Assembly: GCA_965649825.1 (NCBI GenBank)
Contig: OZ287699.1
Coordinates: 806,001-870,000, forward strand
Length of the DNA stretch: 64,000 bases
Source: Penicillus capitatus
Taxonomy: Eukaryota > Chlorophyta
Direction: 5' to 3'
In this document: positions 55,527 through 64,000 of the stretch, piece after piece
How positions within the stretch are numbered: the first letter of the stretch is position 1
How the letters are laid out: the number at the start of each line of letters is the position of its first letter
The notes under the pieces: generated by a model
Databases searched by the model: none
Told to the model about the DNA's origin: nothing
What the model saw: only the letters and a program-made list of their open reading frames with translations
Made by a program: the position numbers and the translations under genes

Positions 55527-57272
55527 TCAGAGTAACTTTCCAGCTGCTAATTCTTTCATGATCAAAATTCTGTAGAGTTGCATCTCGTCTGTCGTGTAGA
55601 GCAGAGCGTTCTGTCCACTCAATGCTTTTGCTGTGCGTACCATATATACTCCACAATCACATGAGTTGTGCTGTTGGGGCATTTCTCTTGCTATCTCAAA
55701 CACAAAATCGTCTTCTTTCCATTCTGCCTTAAGTTTATCTGCTGCTTCGTCCACGAGATACTTGCAAATATTCTTCAAAAGCATGTATGTTTCATTGTCC
55801 TGTTTGTACTCAAATTGCAAAACAGTGGAAAAGAGTTGAGATGTTACCGTATCGGGGATGTTTGTTCCAAGGGAGTCATAGTAACGGAGTGTCTTCTTAG
55901 TAAGATCGGCCACAACTAACACCCAGTGAGATGCATGAAGATGCACAGGAAAAAACACATAATCGCAGTCCAGAATTGTTGCCTTCGACTGACCCCAGTT
56001 CTTCAGTCTTCTAGCCGATGTCCACTTGCGAACGGCATTGTATTTATACTCAGGGTAAATGTTTGTCGTCAGGAACGTCTTCTGAAAATGGCACGATGGC
56101 CCATCTGTCTTTTCAGAATCTCTCACTTGAAGCAATTTCATGTATCCATTCACCACGTTGTCGTTGATCCATTTGCCAGGCTTGAGGGTATAAAGATCTC
56201 TAGGAGTAAAGTCGCAGTTGTCCACAGAAACGCGGACGCCATTGCTGTCTGTATCTGTGACGCCATCGTAGACTTTTATGTCTTCTTCGGTGATCATCTC
56301 ACAGCGAAAAGCCGGAACACCAGAACTCGGTGGGATCTTTGGCGCACTGTCCGTGATCGGCTTCTCCACATCACCATCGATTTTGATCGACGCCCTCGTC
56401 TCCACATTCAGATACTTGGATACAGTTTGGAGCGTCTCGGCAGAAATGTCGACGTCCATGAAGGGACTGTCGATCGGGAGCTCAGCTGGGGGTGCCATGG
56501 TACTGGAAATCTGATACATCAGCTTGGTGTTAGAAGTCGTGGGCTCATCGGAGTCCGTTTCAGCAATCGAGAGCAGTTGATCCGTTGGAGGTTCTGTCAA
56601 GCTGTTCGCCAGGTGACTCGACACCTCGTGCTGTGCTTTGCTCAAAGCTCTGTCCCATTTAGATGTCTTCTTTCTGTCTTCGGCTGTCAGTCCATCCCAC
56701 ATGCCGGTGGGAACCACATCCAAATCCATAGCGTCCAAGACAGCATTCTTCTTTTCTTGCTCCTCCATGCGTTTCTTATATGCCTTGTAGGCTTCATCTG
56801 TGACCGTAGGGAGTTTTGGTTGTTTTATGGGGGCGACGGCTTCATAATGGCGGAGGTAATCTTCCATCTTGGGGAGAAGGTGATGGTGGCTGACGTTGAG
56901 GATATCGACTCGCGTTTCTCTCATCCTTGCCTCCAATTCGCGTTCCCTATATCATCGTCTTAGGCATAGTGTGTCGTTTGGAAGGCAGAAAGGATACCTC
57001 TTGTTCACGGGCAAGGACTCCTTTTGGCGTCTGCGGTTACTGGCTTCTGCTGCAGCGGCGAGAGCTGCGCGGGGCCCCATTGGCTTCGTGTCGCGACGAC
57101 GTCGTTTAGCAGAGGGCATAGACGCAGTGGCGTCGGCATTGCTTTCGGAAGGAAGTGGACCAAAAGGAAACGGGCGTTTTAACGGAGGAATGGCGGCAGC
57201 AACGTTTAGAATGCATTCGTAAACGAACACAACGATGTCTTCGAGCATTGCGTTTAGAGCAAGAGAGCGCAA
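55527..57272 (-). CDS. ULP1: Ulp1-type SUMO protease (C48)
   Basis: Cysteine protease that matures SUMO and removes it from substrates, probably nuclear. Two exons, 57272-56998 and 56946-55527, joined by a 51-nt intron in phase 2: 564 residues from the first Met. The N-terminal part contains a basic cluster (SAKRRRRDTKP) that could be a nuclear signal. Catalytic domain at the C-terminus: KPGKWINDNVVNGYMKLL (substrate groove), His in LHASHWVLVVADL, Asp in RYYDSLG, Gln in EMPQQHNS and Cys in SCDCGVYMV. All four catalytic residues are present. It converges on the CRAL-TRIO gene, 108 bp apart. Confidence 0.95.
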
Positions 57273-57932
57273 AAAGTCAAAAGTGCGTAAAGCGTTACTC
57301 GCGTTAAGCGATCTCGCAAACAGTAGCCATTAGAAGGACCACGACGGAATTTGTGGGGGTCCGCGAGATGTGACGGTGCGAGTCGCTGATGTGACTGCGC
57401 GAGGAGAGAACGACGCGATCTGCGAAGACTGACGCGACAGTGAGAAGTGGAGCGGGACAGATGACCAGATTGTAGAAAATTAACGGGAAGTCATAAAGCC
57501 CGTATCAAAGATACAACCCGTCACCCATCGAAGAAACCTCTCCCGAATCAAGAAACAAGCAGAATTCTCCCATATTTATCATATGAATACCATCTCCACA
57601 GATCGATCGAGCACCAACGTCTTTAACTTCATCTGCAGCATTTTTAGGTCTGTAGACCGAGACTCTAGCCATTCGAACCTATAAGAAGCAGTTAGCAGAC
57701 CTACCTGTGCTTGACGCCAGAGTGATGTGACCTGTGTGACGGTATTAACGGCGATCAAACAGATTTAGTGTCTTGAGAAAGAGGCCTTCAGTGTTGGTTC
57801 CATGTCAGCAAATGAAAGAAAATGTTTACATCTTAAGACAGGAAGCCTCTACAGCGTCGATTAGCGAAAGCCGACATCGACATCGTTCTTTACAGGGCAC
57901 CGTCAATGCGCCAATCCAGTTCGCACGAGAAG
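57273..57932. other. Intergenic, nothing firm
   Basis: A 56-codon minus-strand frame near 57676 (MARVSVYRPKNAADEVKDVG and onward) is the only protein-like item. It is too short and unmatched to call. Confidence 0.4.
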
Positions 57933-58210
57933 TCAGTCACGTACTGAAGGTACTGGATCGCATCGCACGTTCGCATTGAACTCGACGTAGACAAACCCAG
58001 TGTTTGCGAACTCGAAGCAGGGCGTCCATCCGTTTCCAACCATGCCGACGACCTGCTTCGCGATCTGATCATCTGTGAGAGGTGACAGATAAGAAAGCGC
58101 TTTGAAAACCCTTGGGCGAGTGGCGGCTCGAAAATCCGTGTCCAGACATACACTATGTGCTCACATATGTCGTTGATGGGTGTCCACTTTTCACCGACGC
58201 GCTTTGCAAC
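57933..58210 (-). pseudogene. rbcS: Truncated rbcS copy (RuBisCO small subunit)
   Basis: Minus strand reads EKWTPINDI, a short intron (GTATGT donor at 58151, acceptor before 58110), then VFKALSYLSPLTDDQIAKQV, GNGWTPCFEFANTGFVYVEF and a stop at 57933. This corresponds to the N-terminal half of the green-type mature small subunit (WTPxNxxxFETFSYLPPL and the GW-PC-EF block). The other conserved half (YYDNRYWTMWKLPMFG and the C-terminal strands) is not found downstream in any frame, so the copy is truncated and probably non-functional. It is evidence for a nuclear green-lineage rbcS in this genome. Confidence 0.75.
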
Positions 58211-58519
58211 CGTTTGAGACTGTGTGGGCGGGGAATAGCGAACGTGTTGGGGTGTTCGTTAAAGTGAGAATGATGCCTTAGTCGTAAATCAAGGCGCTAG
58301 TTGGGTTCAAAACCTTCGTTGTCCTAGAGCCGTTTCCAATGCAATCTAAGATGTGCGTTCAAAGGAAGTAACGGGCAAACTGAAGACATGAAGAGCCAAA
58401 TCCGAGAAGTATGACAAGGGCCGACGGCTTCCTCTGATTCGAACCTCGCTAACGGCAGACCAACGAACGGAAAGAGATTCTAAGGTCGACAGGTCTCGGA
58501 TCCGCACACGTCACATCAA

Positions 58520-60249
58520 ATGGACAAAGGCGTACGCGTCGAAAAAACACACGAGCGGGGACGGCATCTCGTTGCGCGGCGTTCTTTCGAGCCAGGCGAC
58601 GTGGTGGTGTCCCAATGGCCTTACGCGGCGGTCTTGTTCAATGCAGAAATCTCACGTTTTTGTAACTATTGTTTTCGGTCGGCTACAAACCTACGACGTT
58701 GCAGTCGTTCAAAGTTCGCAAGCTACTGCTCAAGAGAATGCCAACTCAGGGACTGGAAAGAAGGCTACCGTAACGAATGCGATTTCTTAGTCCAGTCTGC
58801 TCCACGTATACCTCCCGCCTCTGTCCGCTTGGCAGCTCATGTCGCTTGGAAGTATAAGAAGGAACTTGAACACTCGTTAGAGAAGACAGATATGTGGAAC
58901 AGCTACCTCGGCGTCGAGTCATTGGTGGATCACTGGGATCATCTACCCGATGCAAAGCTGAAGGCCTTTGCAGAGATGGGATTCTTCATCACCAAGTGTG
59001 AAACACTTTGCTGGTCTGCTATGAGGACTGACTGTCCTTGTGTAGCATCTGTCCGCATCTTCCTGAAGAAGGTCTGTCCCTCGATGAACCTATCGCCAAG
59101 TCTTTTGCACGACTGCTGGCCAAGTTTACATTCAATAATCACACCATCAGCAGTGCTAGCACCACCAATCTGGGCTGCGGTGTCTATCCTCTGCTGGCAA
59201 TGGCCAACCATTCCTCATGGCCAAACTGCATTCAGCGTTTCGATGGAAAACTCTGCGAACTTAGGTCAGTGCATTGCTGATGAGGCGCTTGAAGAAACAA
59301 ACGTGCGTTATGGTTCAGGGCAATTCGTCCGATCCGAGCAGGAGAAGAGATTACGATTACGTACGTGGACCTGATGAACACGTCCATCGAGATGCACGAG
59401 ATTTTGAAGAAGGACTACCTCTTTGACCTCATTCCTTCCATCAAAGAGACGAGGAATGAGAAATGGATTGCGATTGACAAGGTATTGACTGCCAGAGTAT
59501 GGAAAAGAGGACAGCCTTCTTGGATTCTGACAGAAAAAGATCATCGGCTGACCAGCGTTGTCCGCAGCCCTGATGCCAAGGCAGTCGGTGGCGTCATGGT
59601 CCTAGCTTATGAAGAAACAGAAACGGAACCGTCTGAATGGGAGATGGATTCCACCGAAATGTCCAAAAAACCAACACCGAATACACAGCGTTCTATGACG
59701 GTGTGTTTTTGGGGGGACTGGTTCCCAAAGCGAAACGACATTGTTATTGAAATTGCAAAGAAACTCAAAGACATCCAGGATTCTTTTTTCAAGGGACAGG
59801 AGCTCTATGATCAGTCATTCTTCAAAGAAGCTGCATCCGTTGCCCAAGAATCTATGAGACTGTGTGATGACACTCTGTACGGAGACGTCTCTCTGGCAGA
59901 AACGCACATCCTGTGCATCCGTATTCTTGATTTAGTCCGAAAGGCCACAATTGACGAGGGCTGGAATTGGAGACTCGTTTTGGACTGCTATCGAAGCATG
60001 ATCCATCATCATGACACACTCTTCCCGCACTACTGGTCAGAAAGGGGTTCGCATCTGGCTGCCCTGGCGAAGCTGGAGAGTAGTTATGGTGGCATAAAAA
60101 AAGCGATCCAATCTGCCCAAGAAGCCATTCATGTGCTTAGAATAACCGATGGCAGCGGCGAAGTTCTGGAAGAGATGAAGAAGCTTGAGAAAAACTTGCA
60201 CCACGAGATCAATTTTAGAGAGCAGGAGAATTTAGAATTAAAGATTTAG
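58520..60249 (+). CDS. MYND-SET protein, SMYD-like lysine methyltransferase
   Basis: Exons 58520-58995, 59046-59264 and 59319-60249, in phase, 541 residues. The SET domain is split by a MYND zinc finger (CNYCFRSATNLRRC, then SYCSRECQLRDWKEGY and NEC). Then come NHTISSASTTNLGCGVYPLL, the catalytic NHSSWPNC (NHSxxPN) and IRAGEEITITYVDL. The C-terminal half is helical, TPR-like (FFKGQELYDQSFFKEAASVA and onward). The cysteines of the usual post-SET region after the YVDL motif are absent, which is uncommon in this family. It converges on DRC7, 104 bp apart. Confidence 0.9.
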
Positions 60250-60353
60250 GTTATCATCAAAACCGACCGATTTCTTTGGTAAAATCTCCGATCCCTCTTT
60301 CATTTCTGTCTCGCCCTCAGAGAACTGATCTTCTTGGCATACTGTATTCAGTA

Positions 60354-63300
60354 TTATTCTAGCATCGCTTTAAGACGAACATCTTCTCGAAGTCTGCGAT
60401 CAAGAATAATATATCTCTGCAAAGCCTGTTCCTCATGGCGCTTTAGCCTTTTCTCAAGAACGCATATCCTGCATCGAGCATGCACACCATATCCCCGATG
60501 AGACTGAGATCACCGGAATCGCGTGGAACTGCATTGCTGCTCATGTTCGTGCACTTGTTCGATGGTCATCTGATCCTTGTCTCGGTTGTAGTTCGTCATC
60601 AGCTTGTTAAGAGAACGCGTTTCGTCATCGTAGCGCATTTGCATGACGTTGGCTCTCTCGATCAACCTCTCCTTCAGGGAGCGCAAGCACTTCTCTCGTA
60701 CGAGGAAGGCTTGATCCCTGGATGAAAATTCGGACTAGACTTATGCAAAGGGCGATCGACTTGCTCAATGGGGCATCCGACATCGCATTGGGCAAGTATG
60801 CACTGAGGTAGTCATATTCGGCCTCTGTGGTGCTATCTCCATCTTCGTCCGTTGGAAAACGAACGACATCGCGAGATGCATCGTAGTACGGCGTCACCAG
60901 TTTGACATGGAGATCCTGGTTTTGACACTCCGTCAGGATCTCCCGCATTTCTTTTTCTGAATCTCGCACAGACTGGACACGCATCGGAGAACATGCACAG
61001 GCCAAAGTGATCGCACCTGTAGAGCATTCTTTTCGGCAGTCAACAATTGATGGAACTCCTCTTGTAAGAACAAAGGCGTCAGTTTTGGAGACGCTGGATC
61101 GACCTGCCTCTCCCAAAGTATCGAACGATGTTGTCAACAGGGATCCCTCCACCTGGACGATCTGACTGTGACCTTCCTTGTGAAACACCCTCGATGAACG
61201 CGTGATTCTGCCTTCTCCGAAATGAAAATCCAGACGGATGCGATCCTCTGTCAAGTAGAAGACGCGTTTCGCGACATCGGCGTCGCAGTTGCGCGTATCA
61301 TCTCTCGAGAACTTCTCCGTCAGTTTTCTGATCTCTAATGGTCGCGGATGCTGTTCTGTCTCGCCAGTTTTTTCTTCGGTAGCTGTCCTGTATGTCACAG
61401 AGCGGTAGATTAACCGATCTCGACGATTGGCATAGAGCTCGATGGTTTTCTTCCCAAGAATCTCCTCTCTCGAAATCATGCCATCCAATCGAGACTCCGG
61501 ATAAAACACGAGAACGTTTCGTTCTCCTGCTGTTCTTCGCATTGTTTTCAGAGCGTGCGGATTGCCTGGCAGAAACATCTCCTAGAGAGCACTTCTTTCA
61601 TGTAAGATGGCAGGGGTGGTGGGGACGACGTAGGTATCGATGACGGTTTCTCCGCTGAGTCTTGTGCATTTTCTCGCAAGTCTGTCCTTTCTTCTCTTGT
61701 AGAGATGGTCCATTCGGACAGCTTGTTTTCGATTCTCATCTTGGTCATAATAGCTCAGGCGGTCGACGAGTCCATCCCAACGTGCACATTCTCCAAACAG
61801 GGCGAACTTCTCATGCGAGCAGTTTCTGTACTTGATCCTCTTGTATCCCTATACAGCGGGCGCCGCCGTGGACTCAATCTCAACATTGTGGAGACATACT
61901 CTTGGACATCTCATGTTGAGGACATCCTGAGCGAGGTGCAGTCTGAACACCCACGAAGAAGGGATCTCTAAATGCGAGAGCGGCTGCAGATTAGGGGTAC
62001 AGCCCGGTCCTTCGGCATCGGGATGCGATGCATCGGGTCCCTGTCGCATATTCGCCATCGCCGACAATATCGTGTGGAGAAACAACGCTACCGTCGGATG
62101 CCTTCTTGGCAGGACGCGTTCCCACTCGGACGGATGATCTAAATCGAAATGTATCTTCGAAGGAATGGCTCTTGCATCGGAATCCGGCGATGGCAATTGC
62201 ATGCAGATCCATAAGTTTTCGTGATTGAAAACAAACTCGATGCCTTCGTAGGGAGAATCATCGATGCGATATATCTTCCCTGTGCTCGGTTCAATCATTA
62301 GACGCTCGGAGATCTGCACAAGGTAGCACCGCTGAAAACTGCAGGAAACGGACGGGCTCTAACTTCTCTCTCCGATGGAGCGATCATGATCCATGCGTGA
62401 ACAAACTTGCTCTTCTCCTGCATCCGTTCTGGACATTCCTGCACAACATGGACGCTGGAATCTCGTGCCTCGCTGGATCGGCGAGATCTGCCATCCGTCT
62501 CCTCTATCTCTGCAGAAGGAACTGCAAAATCCGATGTCTCGTGCAATTGGGCGCACGTTTGGAGAGAATGCGCTGGTCTATTTGCTTTGGTTGGTATCGC
62601 TTGGATGTCTCCGTGATCGTATTCTTAGCGTTATTCTTCGGTGGGAGTGGCTCTTCGTCAGAGGCCAGCATCTCTGCCCAACTGTGAGATCCATGAACGA
62701 TGCGGGTTTGATCGTGGAAGACAATTTCGCTCGGAGCGTAGCCCACACAGACAAACGCATCATAGCCGACTCCTTTGAGCAGCGAAGCCGAGAGAACTGC
62801 TATATCGAAGGCATCGCCCGTTTGCCACTTTAATGTCGTCGTTGGCGACGTCCAGTATCGAGGCAAGACGAGCGGGTTCTCCAGTTTTTCATACTGAATC
62901 GCATCGGATACGAAATTTATGATATCCTCGAGATCATAGAGCTCCTTGTAGTGAAGTTTCGTCGGCCGAATAAAGCTGCATATAAATTTCTCGACGCCAC
63001 ACTCGTTCATTGGCGACAACACTGGTTGTCGGCGGTGACCATACAATGCAAAGAAAGTGTCCGCGAATCTCCTGGAATACTCAAGGAGCTTGCACTCTTT
63101 GGGAGTCTGCATTGTGTATGCCCGTGGCATTTTTCCGAGAATCGTTTTAGTGTGTTCAATTCTGCAAAGCTTTGGATTTCTTGGCTGTAGAGATACGGAG
63201 TCGAGTCTCTTCTCTTTGAGCTGCTGAAGCGAGACCGTTTTGTAAACATCCCAATGCACCAGGCCCTTCTCGATGTTGTCTGCCGAAGGACTGCCCAACG

Positions 63301-64000
63301 AACGACTGCCCACTTGGAAGATGCCGAGGCGGCCTTGGTAGAAAACGGACGTTCTCGAACTGTTGATCTCCAATTCAGAATCCAGCTCTTTCCAGACAAG
63401 ACTCTGCTGAACCAGAGAAACGTCTGGATCAATAGAGAGTGCGAAAATGGAATGGGCGATGGCACCCAGCTCATCCACGCCGCCAAAAAGATACACACAT
63501 CCCTCGAAGAAGCACATGTGATGACTGTGTCTCGGAGGTGGACTCTGTCCCTTGGCATCGAGAGGACTCCACGTCCTCGACTGTCATCGAATGTAAACGC
63601 ACAACACTTACGACCAGTGGAACACGTGTTGTGCTTACGATGAGATCGAAGACATAGAGGTCATCCAAAACAAAGTGATTTTGCCCTCCGTGCAGCAGGA
63701 GCTGTGTCGCATTGGCGATGCAAAGGGCAGCAGACTGACGCGGAGACGGAGCGCTACCCGAAATGGGAGGCTGACTCCACGTCATCGTACTCACTTCCAG
63801 CAAATGGAGATCGTTCAGACGCGATACTGCACTCAGCCCGCCTATCGCCAAACCGTATGCAACAGACAGATGACACACTCTATTCTACCGAAGACCAAGA
63901 TCTGTTCCGCCCAGTATACTGCAGAAGCATGTTCTCGAGGAAGGGGTGCTGCCCCGGACGCGCCAACCTTCTTCCAGGCCATGCAGCCAATGTCCAAGAC
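60354..64000 (-). CDS. DRC7: Dynein regulatory complex subunit 7 with kelch repeats (partial, 5' end outside window)
   Basis: Axonemal protein of the nexin-dynein regulatory complex. From the right edge: kelch-type repeats (MTWSQPPISGSAPSPRQSAA; HGGQNHFVLDDLYVFDL; CFFEGCVYLFGGVDELG). Then the DRC7 transglutaminase-like region (HYKELYDLEDIINFVSDAIQ; TTTLKWQTGDAFDIAVLSAS; LLKGVGYDAFVCVGYAP; SHSWAEML) and conserved C-terminal blocks (IDDSPYEGIEFVFNHENLWI; FHFGEGRITRSSRVF; CLRSLKERLIERANVMQMRY; CVLEKRLKRHEEQALQRY). The stop is at 60354. The 3' exon junctions near 60480-60530 and 60715 are clear; others are only bracketed. It implies motile flagella. Confidence 0.92.

Noticed and set aside
57773-57979. 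68-codon plus-strand frame opposite the rbcS fragment
   Set aside because: It overlaps the better-supported rbcS homology on the other strand and has no family resemblance.
1-64000. CRISPR arrays, operons or ribosome-binding sites
   Set aside because: No spaced short-repeat arrays are present; splicing and gene layout are eukaryotic, so bacterial-type signals are not expected.

Overview
This window is nuclear DNA from a photosynthetic eukaryote, most likely a flagellated green alga (a lineage with a secondary green plastid cannot be excluded). The evidence is a green-type nuclear rbcS fragment, nuclear genes for plastid ribosomal protein PSRP-3, plastid class I aldolase and the thylakoid-lumen protease CtpA, and DRC7, a subunit of the nexin-dynein regulatory complex of motile cilia. 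Genes are tightly packed and split by very short introns (mostly 39-68 nt). Several introns start with GC instead of GT, and many carry a TGTGAT/TGTGAC-like string near the 3' splice site. I traced the splice structures by hand: introns were accepted only where joining restored the reading frame and family conservation.

Left unique part (1-17712): end of an acidic unknown gene, a 35-bp tandem repeat, an exon-fragment pseudogene of ctpA, proteasome subunit beta-4, a class 3 (DAG lipase-like) lipase, histidinol dehydrogenase, a mitochondrial carrier, gamma-glutamyltransferase, a 2.5-kb repeat-rich stretch with a proteasome beta-4 fragment, and ctpA.

Middle (17713-53185): a giant inverted duplication. 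The left arm (17713-30376) and right arm (40509-53185), each about 12.7 kb, carry the same genes in mirror order: a homeodomain-SIS fusion gene, Argonaute, a small unknown gene, PSRP-3, RNA polymerase II subunit RPB3, plastid aldolase, an LYR-motif complex III assembly factor and tRNA-Thr(AGU). The left arm ends at a gap of exactly 100 N. After the gap lies a third, distinct copy of 3.9 kb of the arm (30477-34406), holding a cut Argonaute, a full PSRP-3 and the 3' end of RPB3. A 6.1-kb unique spacer (34407-40508) holds an Acinus-like splicing factor, a CysQ-type nucleotidase, a coiled-coil protein and an unidentified gene.

Right unique part (53186-64000): degenerate tandem repeats, a CRAL-TRIO (Sec14-like) protein, a Ulp1 SUMO protease, a truncated rbcS copy, a MYND/SET (SMYD-like) protein and a kelch-containing DRC7 that runs off the window.

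Genes are often arranged head to head with 40-190 bp between starts, or tail to tail with about 100-200 bp between stops, so shared promoters are likely. The points most worth following are the homeodomain-SIS fusion, the multi-copy inverted duplication with intron-only small indels, the GC-AG introns, and the scattering of intron-containing exon fragments.
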